NCBI GenBank assembly: GCA_045126475.1
Contig: JBGVOL010000067.1
Coordinates: 1 to 64,000 of the forward strand
Reading direction: 5' to 3'
Source of the DNA: SVEL01 sp045126475
GTDB taxonomy: Bacteria > Bacillota > Clostridia > Lachnospirales > Lachnospiraceae
DNA: 64,000 nt
How positions within the stretch are numbered: position 1 is the stretch's first letter; every line of letters starts with the position of its first letter. The translations under genes and the position numbers were made by a program. Below the pieces are notes generated by a model. It had not been told where the DNA came from. It saw nothing but the letters and a program-made list of their open reading frames with translations, and did not search any database. Shown here in pieces: positions 7,785 through 14,984 of this stretch.

Positions 7785-8557
7785 TGAGTACCGAGAAGGA
7801 AGTATTCAGGCTTGAGAATGTTTCAAAATGTTTTGGAACAAAGGGTAATGAAGTAAAAGCACTTGATGATGTCAGCTTATCCATATATGAAGGAGAAATA
7901 TTTGGAATAATCGGAATGAGCGGAGCAGGTAAAAGTACCCTTGTAAGGACTCTTAACCGCTTGGAGGAGGTAACGGACGGAAATATTTACTTTTTTGAAA
8001 ATAATCTCCGTAAGCTGTCAGGAAGACAGTTAAGGAGTGTAAGGCAGTCAATGGCAATGGTTTTTCAGGGGTTTAACCTGCTTATGCAGAAAACGGTTCT
8101 CGACAATGTCATTCTGCCGATGAAAATAGCCGGGAAAAGCCGCAGGGAACGGCGTGATAAGGCGCTTGAGATGCTAAAGATAGTAGGCCTTGAGGACAAG
8201 GCGGATGTCTATCCTGCACAGCTTTCCGGAGGACAGAGGCAGAGGGTAGCCATAGCAAGGGCACTTACAATGGAGCCGAAGGTTCTGCTCTGTGACGAAG
8301 CCACAAGCGCTCTCGACCCGAAGATTACAGATGAGATTTTAAAGCTTTTGCAGAGTATAAATAAAAGCATGGGAATAACAATTGTCATGATAACCCACGA
8401 AATGACAGTGGTTGAAAAAATTTGTGACAGGGTTGCCATCATAGATAACGGAAAACTTGTTGAAATCGGCAGGGTAAAAGGTCAATATTTTATGTGCCAA
8501 TACAAAGAGTGTGGGCGGAATTGGATACGGGCAGATGATTGTGGAGCTGCCGTCTGA
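7784..8557 (+). CDS. metN: Methionine ABC transporter ATPase MetN, lacking an intact NIL domain
   Basis: The ATPase domain is complete: Walker A GMSGAGKST, Q-loop VFQGFNLL, signature LSGGQRQR, Walker B VLLCDE and switch His in ITHEM. The ATG at 7784 follows AGGAGGTGG and overlaps the previous stop. Full MetN has about 340 residues with a C-terminal NIL domain that binds methionine and shuts the transporter. Here the frame departs from the family after EIGRVK (about residue 230), runs into a short unrelated tail and stops at 257 residues. The remaining NIL sequence lies downstream in two other frames. If expressed, this MetN should lack methionine trans-inhibition. Confidence 0.85.
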   Translation: MSTEKEVFRLENVSKCFGTKGNEVKALDDVSLSIYEGEIFGIIGMSGAGKSTLVRTLNRLEEVTDGNIYFFENNLRKLSGRQLRSVRQSMAMVFQGFNLLMQKTVLDNVILPMKIAGKSRRERRDKALEMLKIVGLEDKADVYPAQLSGGQRQRVAIARALTMEPKVLLCDEATSALDPKITDEILKLLQSINKSMGITIVMITHEMTVVEKICDRVAIIDNGKLVEIGRVKGQYFMCQYKECGRNWIRADDCGAAV

Positions 8558-8641
8558 CGAGGAATCGCAGAGCAGGTTATGACATATCTATACGAGCATG
8601 GCGTAACTGCTTCGGAAGTGAAAGGTGAGGTGAATGAATAA
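8481..8641 (+). pseudogene. Out-of-frame remnant of the MetN NIL domain
   Basis: From 8481 a shifted frame reads VNILCANTKSVGGIGYGQMI, typical of the second half of a NIL domain, and runs to TGA at 8580-8582. From about 8567 the original metN frame resumes as AEQVMTYLYEHGVTASEV and ends at TAA 8639-8641, overlapping the metI start. The linker and first half of the NIL domain are absent. The lesions are therefore a deletion with frameshift near 8480 and a second indel near 8565. Confidence 0.8.
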
Positions 8642-9294
8642 TGACAAAGGAGTTATGGGAATTAATCGGAAACGGAATTTTAGAAACCCTTCAGATGACA
8701 ATAATATCTACGGTACTTGCATATCTGGCGGGACTGCCGCTAGGAATTTTACTGGTGGTCACAGAGGAAAAGCACATTCTGGAAAATAAGATTATACATG
8801 GAGTGTTAAGTGCCGTTGTAAACATATTCCGTTCCATACCGTTTCTTATTCTGTTGGTATTTTTAATACCGCTGACAAGATTTTTGACAGGTAGTTCAAT
8901 CGGAACAACAGCTACGATTGTTCCGCTGACTGTGGGAGCCATACCTATTGTGGCCCGTCTTGTGGAGTCGTCGTTAAAAGAGGTTCCAAGCGGAATAGTA
9001 GAGGCGGCGCAGGCAATGGGGGCTTCCCCATGGCAGATTATTGTAAGGTTTCTTATACCGGAAGCAAAGCCGTCAATTATTCTCGGGGCAGCCATCAATC
9101 TGGCGACCATACTTGGATATTCGGCCATGGCAGGCTGTATCGGTGGCGGAGGTTTAGGAGCAATCGCACTTAATTATGGATATTATCGATATAACTCAGA
9201 GGTACTTTGGGTTACAGTTGCAATTTTAATAGTTATCGTACAGGTTTTTCAGGAGTCGGGTACACGAATTTCTGCTAAATGCAGACATTCATGA
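8641..9294 (+). CDS. metI: Methionine ABC transporter permease MetI
   Basis: The MetI-type permease has 217 residues and about five membrane helices. The ATPase-docking loop is EAAQAMGASPWQIIVRFLIPEA, and the C-terminal family motif GYSAMAGCIGGGGLG is present, with Cys where Thr is common. Its ATG overlaps the original metN stop (TAATG), showing that the pair was once translationally coupled. With the NIL domain of MetN broken, coupling of translation to MetI may also be weakened, because ribosomes now stop at 8557. Confidence 0.9.
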   Translation: MTKELWELIGNGILETLQMTIISTVLAYLAGLPLGILLVVTEEKHILENKIIHGVLSAVVNIFRSIPFLILLVFLIPLTRFLTGSSIGTTATIVPLTVGAIPIVARLVESSLKEVPSGIVEAAQAMGASPWQIIVRFLIPEAKPSIILGAAINLATILGYSAMAGCIGGGGLGAIALNYGYYRYNSEVLWVTVAILIVIVQVFQESGTRISAKCRHS

Positions 9295-9299
9295 CAGCT

Positions 9300-9319
9300 C
9301 ATATTAAACCTGACAGATA
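9300..9319 (+). promoter_or_regulatory. Partial copy of the sulfur operator ahead of metQ
   Basis: CATATTAAACCTGACAGATA matches the operator region at 121-144 (CATATTAAACCT, then GACAGATA) except that 4 bases, ATCG, are missing between the two blocks. It lies between metI and metQ. It may be a decayed operator or a recombination scar. Confidence 0.45.
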
Positions 9320-9350
9320 TAAAAATTTCATTTAATAGGAGGAAGAGGAA

Positions 9351-10160
9351 ATGAAGAAGATTTTAGGAATTTTATTAACAGTGGTATTGGCATTTGGAGC
9401 TTTGGCAGAATGCGGCGAGAAGGAGTCGGATGGTAAGACAATTAAAATAGGTGCTAACCTGACACCTCATGCTGAGATTTTAAGAGAGGCGAAAGAGATT
9501 CTGGCAAAAGAGGGAATTACTCTTGAGATAGTGGAAATTGAAGATGCGGTTACTCCAAATACTTCTCTTGCAGAGGGTTCGTTAGACGCAAACTTTTTCC
9601 AGCATCAGCCTTATCTTGATGATTTCAACAAGGAAAACAAAACTGAACTTGTTTCGGTGGGAGCAGTACATTATGAGCCGTTTGCAATCTATGCAGGAAA
9701 GACAAAGGACCTTGCAGATTTACCTGACGGAGCAAAGGTTGCAGTACCAAACAATACAACAAATGAAGCAAGAGCACTTCTGTTACTTGAGCAGGAAGGT
9801 CTCTTAAAATTAAAGGATGGTGTGGGCATAAAGGCAACTGTTCTTGATATTGTGGAGAATCCTAAGAACATTGAATTTGTTGAGGTGGCACCGGAGCAGC
9901 TTGTAAGAACATTACCTGATGTAGATGTGGCAGTTATTAACGGAAACTACGCAATTGAAGGAGGACTTCATGTTAAGGAGGCACTTGCGGTAGAATCACA
10001 GCAGTCAATTGCAGCACAGACTTACGCAAATATTGTTGTAGTTCAGAAGAAGGATGAAAATAACGAGGCAATCAAGAGGCTTGTTGAGGTGCTTCAGGGT
10101 GATGAGATTAAGAAATTTATTGAGAAGACATATGATGGTGCAGTTGTACCGGTAAACTAA
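9351..10160 (+). CDS. metQ: Methionine-binding protein MetQ with an atypical lipobox
   Basis: This NlpA/MetQ family D-methionine/L-methionine binding protein has 269 residues. Family segments LTPHAEIL, DANFFQHQPYLDDFN and the ligand-loop VPNNTTNEARAL are present. The signal peptide is closely similar to that of the lipoprotein at 2470, but the lipobox reads ALAEC: Glu precedes Cys21, where signal peptidase II expects Gly, Ala or Ser. The protein may be poorly lipidated. A strong AGGAGGAAGAGG site precedes the start. It should deliver methionine to MetNI. Confidence 0.9.
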   Translation: MKKILGILLTVVLAFGALAECGEKESDGKTIKIGANLTPHAEILREAKEILAKEGITLEIVEIEDAVTPNTSLAEGSLDANFFQHQPYLDDFNKENKTELVSVGAVHYEPFAIYAGKTKDLADLPDGAKVAVPNNTTNEARALLLLEQEGLLKLKDGVGIKATVLDIVENPKNIEFVEVAPEQLVRTLPDVDVAVINGNYAIEGGLHVKEALAVESQQSIAAQTYANIVVVQKKDENNEAIKRLVEVLQGDEIKKFIEKTYDGAVVPVN

Positions 10161-10201
10161 TTATTAAAGGAAAATAAATTACAGAAAAGGAGATTAATGA
10201 T

Positions 10202-10756
10202 ATGGCAAGAGTAAAATTCGCAGAGGCAGAGGACTTACAGGGAAAGGCAAAAGAGGCATATGACAATTATGTAAAGGCAGGAAAGCTTACAAATATGAAG
10301 AAGGCACTTCTTCTTGATTATCCTACATATGACGCATTTATGGGCTGGTACACTTCATGGGACAGACTGGTAGAGGTAATAGGATTGCAGGCGGCTACAA
10401 TTTATGCACATTCAGTGTCAACAACAAACGGCTGCCAGTTATGCTCACTGTTTTTCATAAGTGATTTAAAGGCACTTGGACTTGATCCTTTCGATTTACA
10501 TCTGACAGAGCAGGAAAAACTTTTGACAGAGCTTGGCGAGCAGATTGTAAAGGACCCGACTGCCGTGTCTGATGAACTTATAAACAGTCTCAAAAAGTTT
10601 TATAACGATACGGAGCTTGTGGTTATTGTAGGCTTTGCAGCACAGATGATTGCAACAAACAATTTCAATTCAGTATTAAAGATAGATGTAGATAAGCGTC
10701 TTGTGCCTATTCAGGATGAATTTAAGCCGGCCACATGGAGACAGAATATAAAGTAA
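10202..10756 (+). CDS. AhpD-like / carboxymuconolactone decarboxylase family protein
   Basis: This 184-residue helical protein has a CxxC pair in NGCQLCSLFF (about residues 78-85), the redox motif of AhpD-like proteins. AhpD relatives act as peroxidase partners or thiol-disulfide reductases, but many CMD-family members have no known role. It sits between metQ and an iron alcohol dehydrogenase, with 13 bases to the latter, in a sulfur gene context, so handling of thiols or carbonyl by-products is conceivable. That role is inferred. Confidence 0.75.
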   Translation: MARVKFAEAEDLQGKAKEAYDNYVKAGKLTNMKKALLLDYPTYDAFMGWYTSWDRLVEVIGLQAATIYAHSVSTTNGCQLCSLFFISDLKALGLDPFDLHLTEQEKLLTELGEQIVKDPTAVSDELINSLKKFYNDTELVVIVGFAAQMIATNNFNSVLKIDVDKRLVPIQDEFKPATWRQNIK

Positions 10757-10769
10757 AGGAGTTTATGGT

Positions 10770-11948
10770 ATGGTAAACTTTCAATATTACAATCCTGCAA
10801 AGATTGTCTTCGGACAGGGGGCGCAAAATGAGTTAAAGCGCCTCCTTCAGGAGGCAAAAGTATCATCGCTGTTAATGGTATACAGCGGTGATTTTATTAA
10901 AACACTGGGAATATATGATACAGTAAAAAATATTACAAATGAACTTGGAATCGCCTTTTATGAGAATGGCACGGTTGTACCAAACCCGTCTGTTGAACTG
11001 GTGAGAGAACTGACAGCCCTTGGAAAAGAGAAAAACATTGATTTCATCCTTGCTGTGGGCGGCGGAAGCTCTGTTGACACAGCCAAGGCTGTAGCTCTGG
11101 GAATTCCTTATGACGGAGACCCTTGGGATTTCTTTGCAAATGGTGTGACACCTGAAAATGTGCTTCCGGTTGGCGTCATTACGACCCTTCCTGCAAGCGG
11201 TTCAGAAACATCAAATGCAGCAATTATATCCAACGGTAAGTGGAAGCTTGGTTTTGAGGATGACAGAATTATCCCGAAATTCGCCATTATGAATCCTGAG
11301 TATACTCTTGGTCTTCCATGGTATCAGACATCCTGCGGAATTGCGGATATATTGTCACATCTTCTTGAGAGATATTTCTCAGATGTGAAAAATACCGATG
11401 TGACCGATTATTTAATCGAGGGAGCAGTAAAGGCACTTCTTGTAAATGCAGAGCGTTTAATCAAAAATCCTTCAGACATAAATGCCAGGGCGGAGATACA
11501 GTGGCTTGCATCAATTGCCCACAATAACCTTCTTGATACAGGAAGAATAGGTGACTGGGGCTCTCACAGGATTGAGCATGAACTTAGCGCCCAGTACGGT
11601 CTCACACACGGAGAGGGAATGGCAGTTGTCCTGACTGCATGGACAAAGTATATGTCAAAGGAAAAGCCGTGGAAGCTTGCACAACTTTCGAGCCGTGTAT
11701 TCGGAACAGACACATTCAATTACACAGAGGAAGAAAGTGCACTGATTCTATCAGAAAAGCTAAAGGAGTTCTTTGTCAGGCTGGGACTTAAGGTTACCCT
11801 GGCAGAGCTTAATATCGGAAGAGAACATTTTAACGAAATGGCAGACAGGGCAACAAAGGGCGGAAAACAGACAGTAGGTCACTACATTCCGCTCGACAGC
11901 AAACGAATAGAGGACATACTTGAACTTGCAGAGCCTGTCACATTATAG
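10770..11948 (+). CDS. Iron-containing alcohol dehydrogenase
   Basis: This group III Fe-ADH has 392 residues and resembles YqhD/butanol dehydrogenase. The NAD(P) loop GGGSSVDTAKA is at about residues 92-102. The metal ligands lie in DILSHLLERY and in HRIEHELSAQYGLTHGEGMA, with histidines spaced as in the family. It reduces aldehydes or ketones, or oxidises alcohols, with NAD(P)H; the substrate cannot be told. It is the last gene before the cysK promoter and follows the AhpD-like gene closely. Removal of ketoacid- or thiol-derived aldehydes is possible but unsupported. Confidence 0.88.
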   Translation: MVNFQYYNPAKIVFGQGAQNELKRLLQEAKVSSLLMVYSGDFIKTLGIYDTVKNITNELGIAFYENGTVVPNPSVELVRELTALGKEKNIDFILAVGGGSSVDTAKAVALGIPYDGDPWDFFANGVTPENVLPVGVITTLPASGSETSNAAIISNGKWKLGFEDDRIIPKFAIMNPEYTLGLPWYQTSCGIADILSHLLERYFSDVKNTDVTDYLIEGAVKALLVNAERLIKNPSDINARAEIQWLASIAHNNLLDTGRIGDWGSHRIEHELSAQYGLTHGEGMAVVLTAWTKYMSKEKPWKLAQLSSRVFGTDTFNYTEEESALILSEKLKEFFVRLGLKVTLAELNIGREHFNEMADRATKGGKQTVGHYIPLDSKRIEDILELAEPVTL

Positions 11949-11969
11949 TATGAACGACTCTTTGGTATA

Positions 11970-11999
11970 GACTGAAGCTATAACTGATTATAGTTATTT
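11970..11999 (+). promoter_or_regulatory. Dyad abutting the cysK promoter
   Basis: CTATAACT and ATAGTTAT form an imperfect dyad within about 30 bases directly before the -35 box of cysK. It has no T-run, so it is more likely a binding site than a terminator. Its half-sites resemble those in the MET-box palindrome at 5326. Confidence 0.4.
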
Positions 12000-12004
12000 C
12001 AGTG

Positions 12005-12064
12005 TTGACAAATAATACCAGCCGCAGTATATTATAATCACATTAAACCTATTAAAACAGTAGG
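12005..12064 (+). promoter_or_regulatory. cysK promoter and operator
   Basis: TTGACA (12005-12010), 17 bases, then TATATT (12028-12033), repeats the promoter at 86-114. ATTAAACCTATT and a dyad CCTATT-N5-AGTAGG (12048-12064) follow at the same distance as the operator at 130-146. The two blocks are clearly the same regulatory module. Confidence 0.75.
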
Positions 12065-12091
12065 TAATACAGAAACCTTGTGAGACACACT

Positions 12092-12119
12092 CGTAACATT
12101 TTGTTTGGGAGGTGTTACG
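12092..12119 (+). other. Leader hairpin upstream of cysK
   Basis: CGTAACA (12092-12098) pairs with TGTTACG (12113-12119) around a 14-base loop in the cysK leader. No T-run and no Cys-rich leader ORF follow, so this is not a copy of the attenuator at 168-330. Its role is unknown. Confidence 0.4.
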
Positions 12120-12151
12120 GGGGAAAATAATATATTAAGGAGGATAATCAT

Positions 12152-13090
12152 ATGAGTAAAGTAGTAGAAAGTTCATTGGAATTAATCGGAGGAACACCAA
12201 TTTTAAAGGCTGACCGTTATGCAGCAAAGGCAAATGCAACAGACGCAACAATTCTTGTTAAGCTTGAGTATCTTAATCCGGCAGGTTCGGTAAAGGATCG
12301 TATCGCTCTTGCAATGATTGAGGATGCAGAGGAGAAAGGAATTCTTAAACCGGGTGCAACCATAATTGAGCCTACAAGCGGTAACACAGGTATCGGTCTT
12401 GCAGCAGTGGCAGCAGCCAAGGGATACAAGGCTATTCTTACACTTCCTGATACGATGAGTGTTGAGAGAAGAAATCTTTTACAGGCATATGGTGCAGAAC
12501 TTGTCCTCACAGAGGGAGCAAAGGGAATGAAGGGTGCCATTGCAAAGGCTGAGGAACTTAAAGAATCTATTCCGGGTGCAGTTATTCTCGGACAGTTTAC
12601 AAACCCTGCAAACCCTGCAGTACATAAGGCTACAACAGGTCCTGAAATCTGGCAGCAGACAGAAGGCAAGGTAGATATCTTTGTCGCAGGTGTCGGCACA
12701 GGCGGAACTGTAACAGGTGTAGGAGAGTATTTAAAAGAGCAGAATCCTAATGTGAAGGTGGTTGCAGTAGAGCCTGCAGGAAGCCCTGTTTTATCAAAGG
12801 GAACACCTGGAGCACACAAGGTTCAGGGAATCGGCGCAGGTTTCGTGCCTGATGTTTTAAATACAAAGGTTTACGATGAAATCATCACTATTGAAAATGA
12901 AGATGCATTTGCACAGGGAAAGGCATTTGCAGTAAGCGAAGGTATTCTTGTAGGTATATCTTCAGGTGCCGCACTTAAGGCTGCAACAATCCTTGCAGGC
13001 AGACCGGAGAATAAGGGAAAGACAATCGTAGCATTACTTCCTGATTCAGGCGACAGATACCTTTCAACACCACTGTTCAACAATAATTAG
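12152..13090 (+). CDS. cysK: Cysteine synthase (O-acetylserine sulfhydrylase)
   Basis: CysK joins O-acetylserine and sulfide to give L-cysteine. The protein has 312 residues, normal for the family. The PLP lysine lies in NPAGSVKDRIA (about residue 46), the substrate loop is PTSGNTGIGLA, and the phosphate-binding glycines are GVGTGGTVTGVG. The C-terminal LLPDSGDRYLST is typical. A strong AAGGAGG ribosome site is present. It is monocistronic behind a promoter/operator shared with the first operon of the window, so cysteine uptake and synthesis are probably co-controlled. Confidence 0.95.
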   Translation: MSKVVESSLELIGGTPILKADRYAAKANATDATILVKLEYLNPAGSVKDRIALAMIEDAEEKGILKPGATIIEPTSGNTGIGLAAVAAAKGYKAILTLPDTMSVERRNLLQAYGAELVLTEGAKGMKGAIAKAEELKESIPGAVILGQFTNPANPAVHKATTGPEIWQQTEGKVDIFVAGVGTGGTVTGVGEYLKEQNPNVKVVAVEPAGSPVLSKGTPGAHKVQGIGAGFVPDVLNTKVYDEIITIENEDAFAQGKAFAVSEGILVGISSGAALKAATILAGRPENKGKTIVALLPDSGDRYLSTPLFNNN

Positions 13091-13107
13091 AATACAGATT
13101 GACAACG

Positions 13108-13139
13108 AACAGGGCAGGTTCATCAGAACCTGCCCTGTT
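13108..13139. terminator. Bidirectional terminator-like stem between cysK and paaK
   Basis: A perfect 14-bp stem (13108-13121 with 13126-13139) with a 4-base loop lies between converging genes. T-runs are poor on both strands, so the strength as an intrinsic terminator is uncertain. Confidence 0.65.
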
Positions 13140-13170
13140 AATGTGTGTTGGCATATGAAAGACACAAACC

Positions 13171-14409
13171 TTATTCTCTGTAGTCGGTCACGCGTTTTGT
13201 CTTCTTTTCGCTTCGCGGAAGTGTTCCCACAGGAACCGGTGTAATCCTTGGTGTTACACCAATCTTGGATTTGAAGGTATCCTGAATCATTCTAGCAGTC
13301 TGCTCGAAGTTGACACGACCTTCAATTTCCACTGTAACAATCATTATATCTTTATTCTTCTCATCATCATGTGCAATTGTAATATTGTACTCACTTGAAG
13401 CTCCGTCAATGTTTTGGAGAATCTCTTCCACCTGACTTGGGAACATATTGACACCGTGTACCTTAAACATATCATCACTACGTCCCTTGATGATGTCAAT
13501 ACGTGGATAACAGCTGCCGCATGAACATTTTTCAGGGATAATTCTTGAAATGTCATGGGTTCTGAAACGAATGAGCGGCGCACCTTCTTTGACAAGAGTA
13601 GTGATTACAATTTCACCTTCCTCACCATCAGGAAGTACCTTGCCTGTTTTTGGGTCAATGATTTCGATATAAACATAGTCATCCCAGTAATGAATGCCTG
13701 ATTCTTTTTCACAGCTGATACCGATACCCGGACCATAGATTTCCGTCAGACCGTAAATATCATATAACTCTATGCCAAGTTCATTCTGTATGTAGGAACG
13801 CATTTTGTTGCTCCAGCGCTCGGAACCGAATACACCTTTTTTCAGATGAATCTTATCTTTTAATCCACGTTTGTTAATCTCTTCTGCCAGAAGTAATGCG
13901 TAGGAAGAAGTTGCCGTGATAACTGTTGTCTTAAGGTCCTGCATCATTTGAAGCTGTTTTTCTGTGTTGCCCGGTCCCATTGGTACTGCCATGGCTCCAA
14001 GCTTTTCACAGCCGGCCTGGAATCCGATGCCAGCTGTCCAAAGTCCATATCCCGGAGTAATCTGGATGCGGTCCTTATTGGTGATACCTGCTGTTTCATA
14101 ACATCTTGCAAACATGATTGCCCAATCATCTACATCCTTGGCTGTATAAGGGATAATTACAGGCTTTCCTGTTGTTCCGGATGATGAGTGAATACGCACA
14201 ACCTCCTCGTCAGGTACTGCCTGAATGCCAAGTGGATAAGCATTTCTCAAATCATCTTTACTTGAGAAAGGAAGCTTCTCAAAATCTTCCTGAGAAGCAA
14301 TGCCGGAAATACCTGCTTCTTTATAAATATTTCCGTAATAGCTGTCTGTATTTAAAAGACGTTTTATCTGTGAATCAACCTGTGCGAGCTGTATGTCGTT
14401 TAACTGCAT
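13171..14409 (-). CDS. paaK: Phenylacetate-CoA ligase family protein
   Basis: This 412-residue AMP-forming ligase of the PaaK family shows the P-loop SSSGTTGKPVIIPY, YGLTEIYGPG and FRTHDISRI motifs and a C-terminal lobe with the GRSDDMFKVHGVNMFPSQVE segment. It activates phenylacetate or a related aryl acetate with ATP and CoA. It is the third gene of iorA-iorB-paaK, overlapping iorB by 10 bases. The set fits oxidative decarboxylation of aryl pyruvates to aryl-acetyl-CoA, with the ligase acting reversibly to yield aryl acetate and ATP. The physiological direction is inferred. Confidence 0.9.
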   Translation of the reverse strand: MQLNDIQLAQVDSQIKRLLNTDSYYGNIYKEAGISGIASQEDFEKLPFSSKDDLRNAYPLGIQAVPDEEVVRIHSSSGTTGKPVIIPYTAKDVDDWAIMFARCYETAGITNKDRIQITPGYGLWTAGIGFQAGCEKLGAMAVPMGPGNTEKQLQMMQDLKTTVITATSSYALLLAEEINKRGLKDKIHLKKGVFGSERWSNKMRSYIQNELGIELYDIYGLTEIYGPGIGISCEKESGIHYWDDYVYIEIIDPKTGKVLPDGEEGEIVITTLVKEGAPLIRFRTHDISRIIPEKCSCGSCYPRIDIIKGRSDDMFKVHGVNMFPSQVEEILQNIDGASSEYNITIAHDDEKNKDIMIVTVEIEGRVNFEQTARMIQDTFKSKIGVTPRITPVPVGTLPRSEKKTKRVTDYRE

Positions 14410-14984
14410 GTGTATGAACCTCCTATTTCAAATGCTTTTATGTTATTTTCTACGAATTTCTCCGGTACACGTTTTTTAATTTCTGCTATCATGGTATCTG
14501 CATCAATGTCAATTTTTCCGCTTGCTATAAGGACACCGAGGACAGCTACATTGAAGAATTTTGCAGACCCCAGTGACTGACACAAATCAGTGGCATTGAC
14601 AGTAATGCAGGCACATTTTTTCTTTACATATTCAATCATTTCCACACCGTCATAGCCTGTCGGATGCAGGGATTCTGCTACCGGCCTTACCGGTACGGTA
14701 TTGACAATGGCGATTCCGTCAGGTTTTAAATAACTGAGATTACGAACGGCTTCTGACGGTTCAAAAGCTATGAGTACATCTGCGTGTCCAAGCGGAATAA
14801 GAGGCGAGCTGGCACTATCGCCCACACGGATATGGGAAGTAACGGAACCGCCCCTTTGTGCCATGCCTATTGTCTCTGCTGAATGAACGGTATTACCCTT
14901 GGCCATGGCTGCCGCGGCAATCAGTTTTGAAGCGAGCACTGTACCCTGTCCGCCGACACCGCATAACAAAATGTCTTTATTCAT
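14400..14984 (-). CDS. iorB: Indolepyruvate:ferredoxin oxidoreductase beta subunit
   Basis: The gamma-type domain of 2-oxoacid:ferredoxin oxidoreductases, 194 residues. The N-terminal GVGGQGTVLASKLIA and the AQRGGSVTSHIRVG segment are family markers. With IorA it oxidises indolepyruvate, phenylpyruvate and 4-hydroxyphenylpyruvate to aryl-acetyl-CoA, reducing ferredoxin. Its start overlaps the iorA stop (TAATG). Such a pathway ends aromatic amino acid fermentation in anaerobes. Confidence 0.93.
   Translation of the reverse strand: MNKDILLCGVGGQGTVLASKLIAAAAMAKGNTVHSAETIGMAQRGGSVTSHIRVGDSASSPLIPLGHADVLIAFEPSEAVRNLSYLKPDGIAIVNTVPVRPVAESLHPTGYDGVEMIEYVKKKCACITVNATDLCQSLGSAKFFNVAVLGVLIASGKIDIDADTMIAEIKKRVPEKFVENNIKAFEIGGSYTCS

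Noticed and set aside
9616..9871. Small frames on both strands inside metQ
   Set aside because: They overlap a full-length family protein in other frames and have no ribosome sites.
12217..12819. 200-codon minus-strand frame opposite cysK
   Set aside because: Ala/Pro/Ser-rich translation typical of the complement of a conserved gene; cysK is certain.
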